A stretch of 48,555 nucleotides of DNA from Spirochaetaceae bacterium (GTDB lineage: Bacteria > Spirochaetota > Spirochaetia > DSM-27196 > PWMO01), in contig REDM01000083.1 of NCBI GenBank assembly GCA_007693485.1, forward strand, positions 1 to 48,555. Reading direction: 5' to 3'. How positions within the stretch are numbered: position 1 is the first letter of the stretch; each line of letters begins with the position of its first letter. Positions 16,161 to 26,600 of the stretch are shown one piece after another. The notes beneath the pieces are model-generated. The model saw only the letters and a program-made list of their open reading frames with translations. It was not told the DNA's origin and did not search any database. A program made the position numbers and the translations under genes.

Positions 16161-17180
16161 ATGACCATCGACCTGCACACCCATGTATATCCGCAGGCGT
16201 ACCTGGACGCGCTGGTTGGTCGCGCCGGCGTGCCACGCGTCGATCGCCGACCGGACGGCGATCATTTCGTGATCTTTCCCGATGAGGAGCGGCTGCTGGG
16301 CGCAACCCGGGCGATCACGCCCTCGTTCTTCGATCTGAACGAGAAGATTACGTGGATGGACCGGCACGGGATTGACCGCGCCGTCATCAGCATCGGAAAC
16401 CCGTGGCTCGACCCATTTGAGCCGAGCCAGGCGAGCGAGTGGGCGATCCGCCTGAACGATGAACTGCAGCAGACGTGCGAACGCCAGCAGCGCTTCGAAT
16501 CCTTTGGTGTCGTGCCGATGCAGTCCGTCGACCGCGCGGTCACCGAGATCGACCGGATCGCAAAACTCTCCCATGTCCACGGGGTAGTCATGGGAACGAG
16601 GCCAAGCGGAGGATTTCTGGACAGCCCGGACCTCGATCCGGTGTGGGATGCGATCCAGCGAAATCAGCTGTGGGTGTTTCTGCACCCGCACTACACCGTG
16701 GGCTACGAGTGGCTCACCGGCTTCGGTCACGCGCCGGCGCTCGCGCTGGGGTTTCCGTTTGAAACCACCGCTGCTGCCGTGCGGCTGATTCTCTCCGGCA
16801 TCCTGGATCGATTTCCCGACCTTCGCATCATGCTCGCGCACGGCGGCGGTACCCTGCCCTATCTCGCCGGCAGACTGGACACCTGCACGAGCGTTGACGC
16901 CAACTCGCGCCGCACGATGCAGCGCTCGATTCCCGAGTATCTGCGCATGTTCTACTACGATGCCGTAGTGTACGATCCCGACGTACTCAAGCTTACCGTT
17001 GCAACGGCCTCAGCACAGCACATTGCGTTTGGCACCGATCACCCGTTTGGCATTGCAGACCCCCAACGCATCCGTGCGGCAATTAACGGCGCGGCGAGCG
17101 ACGAGACCGCGGCAGAAGCGATGCTCGGCGGCAACGCGCTTCGTTGGCTCAACCTTGAAACTCGCGGCCGGGAGGGATAG
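16161..17180 (+). CDS. Amidohydrolase-2 (ACMSD-like) metal-dependent hydrolase/decarboxylase
   Basis: A 339-residue protein of the amidohydrolase-2 family, which includes aminocarboxymuconate-semialdehyde decarboxylase (ACMSD) and aromatic acid decarboxylases such as gamma-resorcylate decarboxylase. Metal ligands are seen as DLHTHVYP (H6/H8 region), FLHPH, LAHGGGTLPYLAGRLD and GTDHPFG. The HGG-x-LPY-x-x-GR block is the family's hallmark. Most relatives decarboxylate an aromatic or semialdehyde acid without a redox change. The ATG at 16161 has GAGGAG upstream; an earlier in-frame start at 16059 is unlikely. It is divergent from the permease gene and shares its 242-bp regulatory gap, so it may belong to the same regulon even though it lies on the opposite strand. 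Confidence 0.88.
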   Translation: MTIDLHTHVYPQAYLDALVGRAGVPRVDRRPDGDHFVIFPDEERLLGATRAITPSFFDLNEKITWMDRHGIDRAVISIGNPWLDPFEPSQASEWAIRLNDELQQTCERQQRFESFGVVPMQSVDRAVTEIDRIAKLSHVHGVVMGTRPSGGFLDSPDLDPVWDAIQRNQLWVFLHPHYTVGYEWLTGFGHAPALALGFPFETTAAAVRLILSGILDRFPDLRIMLAHGGGTLPYLAGRLDTCTSVDANSRRTMQRSIPEYLRMFYYDAVVYDPDVLKLTVATASAQHIAFGTDHPFGIADPQRIRAAINGAASDETAAEAMLGGNALRWLNLETRGREG

Positions 17181-17189
17181 AGTCTCACT

Positions 17190-20084
17190 GTGACCATCCG
17201 CCGGCCGTTTCAACAGCGAGATCTCCGTTCTATCTTGTTGTGCTGCGTCGTGTTCCTTGCCGGCGCAGCACCGATGGCGGCGCAGGTAACACCCGGGGTG
17301 GGCGGCGCAAGCGCGGGGCCACTCTTCCTCGACGAGCTCACCGGCCGGATGATCTCCTCGGTTGACCTCGGGTACTCAGCTCCCATGGTTCCAACCTCGA
17401 TTGCGATCAAACCCAACGGTAATCTGGTGGTGGCAGCCGCGGTGGCTGCGGTAGAGATGGACCCGCTCTACCGTGAGCTTGGAAAACCGGGGCGCGAACT
17501 TTTCACCGACGACCGCATCGCGTACGCATACGACGTCACCGTTACCGAGGCGGGAACGCTGTTCGCCCGCACCGCAACGGGTGGTCAAGTGTTTGTGATC
17601 CGCCCGGGGTTCACCCGCCACCAGCGCATTCAGACCGGCATCGATCTTCCCGCTACCTTTGTTGCGTCCGCCGACGGGTCCCTCCTGGTGGTGGACGCAA
17701 CGAGCAGGCGTGCGATCCGCGTAGAGGGGCGAACTACTACACCGATCAACATTTTCACCAACGAACACGCCTTCATCCACGTCGCCACTGCCGGGCCGGA
17801 GAATACGCTCTGGATCTGGGACGTCATGACCGGGAGCATAATCGTCTTCACAACCGCAGGCGAACGGATCGGCGCCATCACCCCGGCACTCCCGGCCGAT
17901 CTTCGGGGTACCGTGCGCTCGATTCGCGCGCTGCCCGACGGCGAGTTTGTTGTTCTGTCTACGCAAGGGCTCTTCCGCTTCGACCGGGACGGTTCGCTGC
18001 TGTGGCAGATCACGCAGCTGCCGCCCCCACTCTCGGGCGGATTCGTTACCATGCACACCCTTGCCCTGGATCCCGATCGTGGCTATATCTACCTGCTCAC
18101 CATCACCGGGCAGAGAATTATCCGCCTCATCGACCCGGCGCACCGGACGCTTTCGCCGATGGATGCGGAGATACTGGCGCTGAACCATCTGATCAGCGCC
18201 AATCCCAACGACCCGCAGCCCCATGTGCGGAAGGCTCTCCTCTACCAAGAGGCGGGCGCCGCGGCGCTGGCGGCGGAAGCGTGGCGCAACGTGTTGGACA
18301 TCGATCCCTTTGACCACGAGGCTGAGCAGGCACTCCTCGCCGCCGAGGGGCAGATTCTGGCCGGCCAGGCGAGACAGGGATCGCTGCGAACCATCGAGCT
18401 GCTTCGCACTCTGGGCGTAGAATCGGCGCGACCGGTTTACACCGTCACCGTCCAGCTCTTCGAACAGGCGATCGCTCGGCTTGCAGACGATCCCCGTGAG
18501 CGCGACGGGGTGCGCCGCGAACTCGAGGATCTGCGACGCGCGTTTCAGGATGCCTCGCGTTCCCGGCCTCCCGTTCCCGCTCCTCGCGTGGTATCCGCGG
18601 ATCTCTCGGACGTTTTTCCCGCCCTGATTCGCCACTATCAGAGCAACCCGGTGGGCAGCATCACGGTGCGCAACGAGCACGATGCGCCCATCGAGGAGCT
18701 TCGCCTTTCGGGTTCAATGCGGTTCGCTGACCGCGTATCGGGAGCCGCTTCGCCGGTTGCGCTGGCACCCGGCGCGAGCGCGGAGATCCCGGTTCACCTG
18801 TTGCTCGCCCCGGAGGTGCTGCAGCTGCAGGAAGACCTTCCGGTGGCCATCAATCTCGAGCTCCGCTTTCGGAGCAACGGAACCGACCACACCGCGACGC
18901 TGAACCGCGCGGTCACCATCCGTCGCAACAGCGCCCTCTACTGGGATGACTCCGGAAAACTCGCCTCGTTCATTACCCCCAACGATGAGCTGGTTGCCAA
19001 CTTCGCGCTGGAGGCGGTTCGCCGTGGAGCCGGTTACGCGCCCGCATTCCTCTCGCCGCGCGCCGCGAGAGCCGCGGTGATTGCCGAAACCGTCGGGGAG
19101 TTTGGCATCCGGTATGTGGAAGACCCCGACTCGCCGTTCACCGAGGTCTTCGGTCGGACGGGCCAGATCGATACGGTTCGGCTTCCCCGCACTACCCTGC
19201 GACTGCGCGTGGGTGACTGTGACGACACCGCCGCCCTGCTTGGGGCGCTCTACGAGGCCGCCGGGATCCCCACCGCTATCATGACCTCGCCGGGCCACGT
19301 CTTTCTGGCGTTTGACACCGGTGAGCCAAGCACCAACCGCTGGCTCTACGAGGCTGCCGACCGGGCGGTGATCGATCACGATAGCTCACTCTGGCTGCCG
19401 ATCGAGACCACGATTCTGGATCGCGGATTTCTGGCCGCATGGATCGAAGCGTCACGACTGGTTCACACGTATGGTGAGGTGGTGGAGTTTCTTCCCCTGG
19501 CCGGCGAGCGGGAGCGGTTTCCCGCGATTCCTCTTCCCCCCGCGTCCTTCGAAGTGGCACTTCCCGATGGAGCGCAAACCGCCGCTCGACTGCGGGCTGG
19601 GAGCGAGACATTGACCGGCCTTCTCTACGATCGTGCACTGGTTGCCCTGGAAACCGCCGCATCAATCGCCGATCCCCGCACCGCAGCCCGGCTGCGAAAC
19701 CAGATCGGCGTACTCCACGCGCGATCAGGAAATCTGGAACAGGCGGATACCGCGTTTCGCGCGGTTATCGCCGGCTCGCCGGACTTCGCGCCGGCGCATC
19801 TGAATCTGGGAAACCTGGCCCTGCTGCAGGGAGATCTCACCCTGGCGCTTCGCTCTGCCGAAACCGCCCAGCGATTGCGACCCCGTTCGGCGGCAGCCCA
19901 CTTGATCCGCGCCCAGGCTCTGCAGGGATTAGGGCACAACGAAGATGCGCGAACCGCCATCGACGATCTTCGTCTCATCGATCCGGCTCTGGCGCAACGG
20001 TACAGCTACTTGATCATGCCAGGCGGGGACGCGCGCGCTGCAGCGGCCCAGAACCAACCGATCACCGCGTGGGAGCGCGACTAA
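17190..20084 (+). CDS. Large secreted protein: NHL-like propeller, transglutaminase-like and TPR domains
   Basis: A 964-residue protein with a GTG start 10 nt after the previous stop, GGGAGGG upstream, and a signal peptide ending near APMAAQ. Residues ~40-330 form beta-propeller-like repeats (SIAIKPNGNLVVAA, DVTVTEAGTLFAR, SIRALPDGEFVVLS, LALDPDRGYIYLL). Residues ~330-400 resemble TPRs (NPNDPQPHVRKALLYQEAG). Residues ~500-620 look like an Ig/CARDB-type stretch. Residues ~650-740 hold a transglutaminase-like core with C677 in RVGDCDDTAALLGALYEAAG and H703 in SPGHVFLAF. The C-terminus (~820-945) has at least two TPRs (RLRNQIGVLHARSGNLEQADTAF, HLNLGNLALLQGDLTLAL). It probably acts in the periplasm or at the surface as a cysteine-protease/transglutaminase-fold scaffold. 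I know no named homologue. It may be co-transcribed with the ACMSD-type gene, but a shared function is not evident. Confidence 0.75.
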   Translation: MTIRRPFQQRDLRSILLCCVVFLAGAAPMAAQVTPGVGGASAGPLFLDELTGRMISSVDLGYSAPMVPTSIAIKPNGNLVVAAAVAAVEMDPLYRELGKPGRELFTDDRIAYAYDVTVTEAGTLFARTATGGQVFVIRPGFTRHQRIQTGIDLPATFVASADGSLLVVDATSRRAIRVEGRTTTPINIFTNEHAFIHVATAGPENTLWIWDVMTGSIIVFTTAGERIGAITPALPADLRGTVRSIRALPDGEFVVLSTQGLFRFDRDGSLLWQITQLPPPLSGGFVTMHTLALDPDRGYIYLLTITGQRIIRLIDPAHRTLSPMDAEILALNHLISANPNDPQPHVRKALLYQEAGAAALAAEAWRNVLDIDPFDHEAEQALLAAEGQILAGQARQGSLRTIELLRTLGVESARPVYTVTVQLFEQAIARLADDPRERDGVRRELEDLRRAFQDASRSRPPVPAPRVVSADLSDVFPALIRHYQSNPVGSITVRNEHDAPIEELRLSGSMRFADRVSGAASPVALAPGASAEIPVHLLLAPEVLQLQEDLPVAINLELRFRSNGTDHTATLNRAVTIRRNSALYWDDSGKLASFITPNDELVANFALEAVRRGAGYAPAFLSPRAARAAVIAETVGEFGIRYVEDPDSPFTEVFGRTGQIDTVRLPRTTLRLRVGDCDDTAALLGALYEAAGIPTAIMTSPGHVFLAFDTGEPSTNRWLYEAADRAVIDHDSSLWLPIETTILDRGFLAAWIEASRLVHTYGEVVEFLPLAGERERFPAIPLPPASFEVALPDGAQTAARLRAGSETLTGLLYDRALVALETAASIADPRTAARLRNQIGVLHARSGNLEQADTAFRAVIAGSPDFAPAHLNLGNLALLQGDLTLALRSAETAQRLRPRSAAAHLIRAQALQGLGHNEDARTAIDDLRLIDPALAQRYSYLIMPGGDARAAAAQNQPITAWERD

Positions 20085-20117
20085 CGGCGCGACCAACGTC
20101 ACGAATCACGTCGCGAA

Positions 20118-21218
20118 TCAGTCACCCATGCAGGTGCCGACCAGGCGCGCCGCCTGAATCCAGGCGTGCTCCGGTGGGACATTGCGCTTCTTGCCGGCTA
20201 CATCTTCGAGCGGCACCGGCACGCACCGATCACCTTTGAGCGCGACCATCACGTTGTACGTTCCTTTGGCGAGCAGTTCGGCCGCCGCCGTCCCCATCAG
20301 GGTGCACAGGAGCCGATCGGTTGCTGAGGGAATGCCGCCGCGCTGAACGTGACCGAGAGTGGTGAGGCGGGTTTCAAAGCCGGTGAACTTGGTCAGTTCC
20401 TCGGAAAGATTGGCTGCGGTATCACCCTCGTGCAGCCCCTCCATGAGATCGCTCTTTTTGTCGTCCTTCCTGGCCTTCTCCAACTGCTTGAGCATGGTCT
20501 GGGACGGGGCGCCCTCCGCTACGGCAATGATGGAGAAGCGCTTCCCGGTGCGTCTCCGGTCCTGGAGGTGGGCAGCAACGGTTTCGATCGCGTACGGAAT
20601 TTCAGGGATCAGGATGACATCGGCCCCGCCGGCAACACCTGCGCCAAGCGTGAGCCACCCTGAGTTGTGCCCCATGATTTCGCAGATGATGATCCGATGG
20701 TGGCTTGTCGCAGTGGTGTGCAGACGGTCAATCGCCTCGGTGGCAATTCCCATCGCGGTATCGAACCCAAAGCAGATATCTGTCTCGGCCACGTCGTTGT
20801 CGATGGTCTTGGGCAGCGTCAGGACGGGAATCCCGCCTTCGCGATGCAGGTGGAGGGCGTTCTTCTGGGTGCCCCCACCGCCGAGGCAGACCAGACAGTC
20901 GAGCTGCAGCTTGCGGCAGTTCTCGGCCGCAACCTGAGTCATATCCATCTTCTGGCCGCCCATCGGCATCTTGTGCGGCTTGTCTCGACTGGTGCCAAGG
21001 ATGGTTCCCCCAGCGGTGAGAATACCACTGAGGTTCTTGTCGTCCAAAACCACCGTACGATTCTCCACCAGACCCCGGAAGCCGTCCTGAATACCAATCA
21101 CGTTGATTCCGTACCGGCCAATCGCGGCCTTGGCGACACCGCGGATGACCGCGTTGAGTCCCGGGCAGTCACCACCGCTGGTCAGGATGCCGATGGTCTT
21201 GGTCTTGGACGATTTCAT
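20118..21218 (-). CDS. 6-phosphofructokinase family protein with hybrid ATP/PPi active-site residues
   Basis: A 366-residue phosphofructokinase A-family enzyme that phosphorylates fructose 6-phosphate in glycolysis. Family motifs are [15 protein letters not shown] (residues 13-27), the catalytic TIDND with D140 and D142, MGHNSGW and a C-terminal HVQRGG-x-PSATDR. The phosphate-donor site is unusual. Where the E. coli ATP enzyme has GGDGS, this one has GGGGT (113-117), so the Mg-linked Asp is Gly. The residue before TIDND is Lys (PKTIDND), as in PPi-dependent and trypanosomatid enzymes, not Gly as in E. coli. Position 104 (E. coli numbering) remains Gly, which favours ATP over PPi. The ATG at 21218 is preceded by AAGGAG. 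It converges on the gene before it with 33 nt between stops. Confidence 0.88.
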   Translation of the reverse strand: MKSSKTKTIGILTSGGDCPGLNAVIRGVAKAAIGRYGINVIGIQDGFRGLVENRTVVLDDKNLSGILTAGGTILGTSRDKPHKMPMGGQKMDMTQVAAENCRKLQLDCLVCLGGGGTQKNALHLHREGGIPVLTLPKTIDNDVAETDICFGFDTAMGIATEAIDRLHTTATSHHRIIICEIMGHNSGWLTLGAGVAGGADVILIPEIPYAIETVAAHLQDRRRTGKRFSIIAVAEGAPSQTMLKQLEKARKDDKKSDLMEGLHEGDTAANLSEELTKFTGFETRLTTLGHVQRGGIPSATDRLLCTLMGTAAAELLAKGTYNVMVALKGDRCVPVPLEDVAGKKRNVPPEHAWIQAARLVGTCMGD

Positions 21219-21295
21219 ACGATACTCCTTCTCGACCTCATCGGAGGAACGAGGCCTCTTCAAGCATACGGCATCACCACTCACCGCGCAACGAC

Positions 21296-21326
21296 TTGAC
21301 TTTATATATACTTTTCTATATATAAA
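21296..21326 (+). promoter_or_regulatory. AT-rich perfect inverted repeat and promoter between divergent pfk and flavoprotein genes
   Basis: A -35 box TTGACT (21296-21301) faces the flavoprotein gene. Bases 21301-21326 are a perfect inverted repeat with arms TTTATATATA and TATATATAAA around CTTTTC. The right arm contains TATATA/TATAAA at -10 distance (17-19 nt). The repeat covers the spacer and -10 box on the plus strand, and offers TATA boxes to the minus-strand pfk gene too. This is a typical layout for a dimeric repressor site serving two divergent genes. No regulator gene is adjacent. Confidence 0.6.
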
Positions 21327-21346
21327 TGAACCATGGAGTTGACGCG

Positions 21347-23590
21347 ATGAACACCGAAACGATTGTGATAGTTGGAGGCGTAGCCGCGGGAGCAACCGCT
21401 GCCGCCCGTGCGCGACGGGTGAACGGGCATGCCCGCATCATCCTCCTCGAGGCGGGCGGATATATCTCGTTTGCCAACTGCGGCCTCCCCTACTATCTCG
21501 GACGCGAGATTGCGAGTCGAGATGAACTGATCCTCCAGCAGCCAGAAGACTTTGCCCAACGGTATCGCGTCGACGTGCATCTCTACACCGAAGCGTTCGC
21601 GATTGATCGCACCAATCGTACCGTTCTCGCCCGACGCAGCCACCCCCATCTCGCCCTTGCCGAGGAGGTCTCGTTCCCGTACGACCGCTTGATCCTCGCC
21701 CAGGGCGGGCGACCTGTCCGGCCGAGTCTTCCCGGCGCCGACCGTCCCCACGTCTTTCCGCTCTGGACGATACCTGAAATGGACGCGCTCGACCGCGCCA
21801 TCGATTCCGCCGGAAGTGCGGTGGTCCTCGGCGGTGGGTTTATTGGCCTGGAGACCGCCGAAGCGCTGGTGCGCCGCGGCCTCGACGTGTCAGTGATTGA
21901 GATGGCCTCGCACGTGATGGCCAACCTGGACGACGAGATCGCAGCGCGCATCGAGCAGGAATTGCGCAGCCGTGGCGTACGCCTCTTCACGGGACGAAGA
22001 GCTGCAACCATCGACGCGGGTGCGGTGATTCTGGACGACGGCCGGTCGGTACCGGCCGACCTCGTCGTACTGTCCGTTGGCGTTGCTCCCACCGTTTCAC
22101 TGGCGCGCGACGCAGGGCTTGCGGTAGGTCCCTCGGGTGGAATCACCGTTGACGAGTTTCTGCGCACGAGCGATCCCGCGATCTTCGCGGCGGGCGACAT
22201 GATCGAGGTTCCCCATCGCGTCAGCGGCCGCGTGGTCCGACTGCCGCTCGCCGGCCCCGCAAACCGGCAGGGCCGCATCGCCGGCACCAATGCGGCTACC
22301 CCTGCAACTAGCGAAGTATCCGCCGATGCGGCCACCGATCCGGCATCCGGCGACTCACGGTGGCTGCGCTACCGCGGAGCGCTTGGAACCAGCGTCATCA
22401 AGCTCTTCGACATCGAAGCCGGAACCACGGGACTGAGTGCCGGGGTAGCCCGCAGCGTAGGACTGGAAGCAGACACCGTAACCGTGCACAAGCTTCATCA
22501 CGCCGGCTACTACCCGGGCGCTCGCGACCTGACGCTCAGCCTCACTTATGATCCTGCCTCCGGTCGAGTGCTGGGAGCTCAGGCGGTTGGCGCGGGAGTG
22601 GACAAGCGAATCGATGTTATTGCCACCGCCCTCGCCGGGGGGCTCACCATCGACGATCTCGCCGAGATCGACCTCTCCTACGCACCGCCCTTCTCATCGG
22701 CCAATGACCCGGTCAATATCGCTGCCTTCATGGCGCAGAACCGTCGCACCGGCTACGCGTCGTCGCTCACCGTTGCCGAGCTCGATGACGCCGTCGAGCG
22801 GCTGTCCGGCATTAGACCCGACAGTTCGCCCGCCGGCAGCGCGTCCGACGGAACCGTGCCCGATGGCAGGGCAGTGGCCGGTCCAACCCCTCTCATCCTC
22901 GACGTGCGCACGGCCGAAGAGTTTGCCGCGGGAAACGTCTCGGGAGCCCTGAACATCGAGCTCGATCAACTGCGCGATCGCGTTACCGAGCTCGATCCGG
23001 CACAACCGGTTCTGGTTCACTGCGCCGCCGGATATCGCGCTCATCTGGCAACGCGGATTCTCCGCCAGCACGGCTTTCAGACCGTGATCAACATCGCCGG
23101 CGGGTTCACCAGCCTTGCGCGCCAGGCCGAGATACACCCATTTCAGACGGTCGCGGTTACCGAGTACCAGCAGGCCGCGGCACCTCAGTGCGGCGCGTCG
23201 GGTGCCGGTACCGTCACGACAAGCGATGCCCCTTCCCAAGGGGGTTCGACCGTGGCGTCATTCCCCGGGGACGAACAGTCCGGGCCGTACACCGTCGGAA
23301 TGGAGCCGGGCACACCCCGCGGGTTTGATCCCGCAACCACGGTTGTGGTGGATGTGAGAAGCCCCGAAGAGTATCGGGAAGGCCACCTGCCCGGAGCGGT
23401 CAACCTCCCCGTGGGCGAGATCATGAACCGCTACGGGGAGATCCCCACCGACGGGCGCCGCGTCATTGTCTACTGTGCCGGCGGATCCCGAAGCGAGTAC
23501 GCCCGCATGGTGCTGGCGCAACTCGGCGTTGCGGGAATCGAGAACGGTGGGGGATTGACCCAAATAATGATGAAATTAAAGGTTATGTAG
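21347..23590 (+). CDS. CoA-disulfide reductase-type FAD/NAD(P) oxidoreductase with two rhodanese domains
   Basis: A 747-residue fusion. Residues 1-~450 are a class of pyridine-nucleotide disulfide reductase with a single redox cysteine, C45 in [12 protein letters not shown]. Also seen are the N-terminal FAD site [18 protein letters not shown], the NAD(P) site [16 protein letters not shown] and the second FAD motif [10 protein letters not shown]. This is the CoA-disulfide/polysulfide reductase (CoADR, Npsr) group. Residues ~513-600 are a rhodanese domain with C559 in VHCAAGYR, and ~665-747 a second one with C710 in VYCAGGSR. A Gly/Ser/Pro-rich linker of about 60 residues separates them. The known role of CoADR-RHD proteins is reduction of CoA-persulfide or polysulfide. 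One rhodanese is usual; two are uncommon. The ATG at 21347 has GGAG upstream; another ATG at 21326 lies inside the inverted repeat. Confidence 0.9.
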   Translation: MNTETIVIVGGVAAGATAAARARRVNGHARIILLEAGGYISFANCGLPYYLGREIASRDELILQQPEDFAQRYRVDVHLYTEAFAIDRTNRTVLARRSHPHLALAEEVSFPYDRLILAQGGRPVRPSLPGADRPHVFPLWTIPEMDALDRAIDSAGSAVVLGGGFIGLETAEALVRRGLDVSVIEMASHVMANLDDEIAARIEQELRSRGVRLFTGRRAATIDAGAVILDDGRSVPADLVVLSVGVAPTVSLARDAGLAVGPSGGITVDEFLRTSDPAIFAAGDMIEVPHRVSGRVVRLPLAGPANRQGRIAGTNAATPATSEVSADAATDPASGDSRWLRYRGALGTSVIKLFDIEAGTTGLSAGVARSVGLEADTVTVHKLHHAGYYPGARDLTLSLTYDPASGRVLGAQAVGAGVDKRIDVIATALAGGLTIDDLAEIDLSYAPPFSSANDPVNIAAFMAQNRRTGYASSLTVAELDDAVERLSGIRPDSSPAGSASDGTVPDGRAVAGPTPLILDVRTAEEFAAGNVSGALNIELDQLRDRVTELDPAQPVLVHCAAGYRAHLATRILRQHGFQTVINIAGGFTSLARQAEIHPFQTVAVTEYQQAAAPQCGASGAGTVTTSDAPSQGGSTVASFPGDEQSGPYTVGMEPGTPRGFDPATTVVVDVRSPEEYREGHLPGAVNLPVGEIMNRYGEIPTDGRRVIVYCAGGSRSEYARMVLAQLGVAGIENGGGLTQIMMKLKVM

Positions 23591-23620
23591 ACAAACGCCG
23601 AACGTCGTGATAGGATTAGA

Positions 23621-26600
23621 GTGAAAAAGTTAATAACTCTAATTCTCTCCGAGGTGCACGTGCGGCGTTGTGTTTTGGCTGGTTCGGTTTTCCTGGTACT
23701 CACTCTTTCCGCTGCACCGGCGTGGAGTGAGCTCCAGTTTGATCGCATCGCCTATCCCGATGGCCTCGCGAACTCCTCGGTTTCATCGATTATCCAGGAC
23801 AATCACGGGTTTCTCTGGTTTGGCACTCAGGCCGGTCTGCAGCGATACGACGGCTATGAGATGACCTTGCTCACCAGCGAACCGTTCAACCCGGGAAGCC
23901 TCTCCCACCAGCTGGTGCAGACGCTCTTCCTCGACGACGACGGCACGCTCTGGGTGGGCACCTACGGGGGAATCAACCGCCTCGATCCCGCCACAGGGCG
24001 CCTCACGCACTTTCGTCACGATCCAACGGATCCCCACTCATTGAGCAACGACGTCGTGATTGCAATGGCCCGCGATGCGTCGGGCACGCTCTGGGCTGGG
24101 ACCCTCGATGGTCTGAACCGGCTGGATGACGAGGAAGCAGGACGATTCACCCGATTCGCGCCCAACGGAGATGATCCGTTCGCCCTTCCGCATGCCACCA
24201 TTCGCTCACTGCTGCACGACTCCCGGGGGCGCCTGTGGGTGGGAAGCTACGGCGGCCTCTCACGCGTTGAGACTGCCGGGGATGGCGCCGTCCGCTTTCA
24301 CACCCTCACGGGCGAAGATTCCGGCGGCCCCCTTCCCTCCGCGTTTGTCATGGCCCTTGCTGAGAGCGCCAACGGTGACATCTTGGTGGGTTCCTGGGGC
24401 GGGGGACTGACGGTTATGGACCCCGAGGGTGCGGTTTCCCACACCATCGCGCTTCCGGACAACCGCGTATACTCGGTACTCCTGGCGCGCACCGGGCTGC
24501 TCTACCTGGGAACCTGGGGCGGCGGGCTGGTGATCTACGATCCTCGCACCGGTGACCTGACCCAGCACCAGCACGATGCCGCGACTCCGGGCAGCATCGC
24601 CCACAACATCGTCTACTCGCTCTTCGAAGACAACGCAGGGATCGTGTGGATTGGGACCAACGGCAACGGTATCAGCAAACTCGATCCCGCACGCCGGGAT
24701 TTCCGCTTTGTGCACCAGGATCTGCCCGAGAGCCGGCGACTGAGTTCGGGCCGCGTCCAGCTGCTGTTTGAAGACGTCCGGCGCAACCGGTTGTACGCCG
24801 TGATCCAGAACGAAGGCCTGGACGTGCGCGACGGCACATCCGGCCAAATCACCCGCCTGCGGCACAACCCCGCAGACGCCGGCTCCCTCGGCCACAACAA
24901 CGTCACCAGCCTGCTCACCGAGCCGGACGGCAGCGTGCTCGTTGGCCATAACGCGGGCATGGACCGCTACTTCCCGGACGAACACCGCTTCGAGCGTGCG
25001 TGGCACATCTTCGAGTCGGTGATGCCGAGCCCGCCCATTGTCTATGCAATATTGCGAGACACCGAGGGCTCGCTCTGGGTGGGCACCTACGACGCGGGCG
25101 TTTTGCGGCTGCTGCCCGACGGAACCATCCGGCACTACCAGTACCATCCCGACAACCCGGCATCGCTGAGCAATAACCTGGTCTATCATCTCTTTCAGGA
25201 CAGCCTCGGGGTAATCTGGATTTCCACCAACGGAGGCCTCAACCACTACGTCCCGGAGACCGACGGCTTCCACCGCTTTCTGCACGACCCCGCCAACCCC
25301 GAGTCGCTCAGCGGAAACAGCGTCGGCCGCGTGGCCGAGACGGACAACGGCGATCTCTGGATCGCTACCCGCAGCGGCGGACTTGCGCGATACCACCGGG
25401 GCGAGGAGCGGTTCTCCTTCATTGGAACGCCGCACGGCCTGACCAGCAACCTGGTGACCGGGTTCCTTGAGACGGCGCCGGGCGAAGTTCATGTCGCAAC
25501 AACCAACGGCATGAACCGGATCCGCTTCAATCCGCTGCGGATCGACCAGGTGGACGAGCGCGACGGCCTGGCCGTGCGCGAGTTCGCCGGCGGGTTCATG
25601 ACCACCGCATCGGGCGAACACCTCTTCGGCGCCTTTGGAACCATCGTTCGCATACCGCACACGCCCGACCCGGCCGAGGGCACGCCACCACCGGCGCAGA
25701 TTACCGCGATCACCGTGATGAATCAGCCCTTCGATTCCGACCGTGCACCCCACCTCGTCCGCGAGATCGAACTGCCGCACACTCAAAACTTCATCGGGTT
25801 TCAGTTTGCGGCGCTTGACTTCTCGGTACCCCGCCGTAACCAGTTTCGATACCGGATGACCGGTATCGATCCCACCTGGGTGGACGCCGGACATCGCCGC
25901 TTTGTTGAGTACACCCGCCTGCCGCCGGGACGCTACGTCTTTGAAGTGGTGGGATCCGACAGCCGCGGAACGTGGAGCGTGGCTCCGGCCCGGATCGCAG
26001 TCCGCATATTGCCCCCGTTCTGGCGCACGCCCTGGTTTGCGGCTCTGATGGCGGCCCTGGCAATCGCAATCGCGTGGACGATACTCAAACTGAGAACACG
26101 CGCTCTGGTTCTCCAGACTCAGCAGCTCGAATACCAGGTTGCCGCGCGAACCGAAGATCTCAGCATCGCCAACGCGCAACTGAAGGAGGCAAACGCGACG
26201 CGTGACCGCTTCTTCTCCATCATTGCTCATGACCTGCGCGGTCCCATTCACGGGATGGCGAGTGTCATGGAGACCGTGGTCAAAGACTTCACAACGCTCG
26301 ACCGTGAAGAGCTTCAGGATATCTCGACCGTCGTCTCAAGCTCTGCACGGGGACTGCAGTCGATGCTGGAGAACCTGCTGGAATGGTCGCAGCTGCACAC
26401 CGGCCATACTTCGCTGTCCACGGACTGTATTCCCATTGCCCCGCTGCTGCACTCGGTCTGCGAGGCCTATCACGGGGCCGCGCTCGCAAAGTCGGTAACA
26501 GTCGAGACCGAGTGCGAGGAAACGGTTCTGGCACGGGTCGACTCACACGCGCTCAAGACCACGATCGGCAATCTCGTGAATAACGCGGTCAAGTTCACCC

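Noticed and set aside
24260-26251. A 663-codon open frame on the minus strand opposite the propeller kinase
   Set aside because: It is a mirror frame of GC-rich codons. The translation has no recognisable domain, no ribosome binding site and no signal peptide, whereas the plus-strand frame has clear repeats and kinase motifs.
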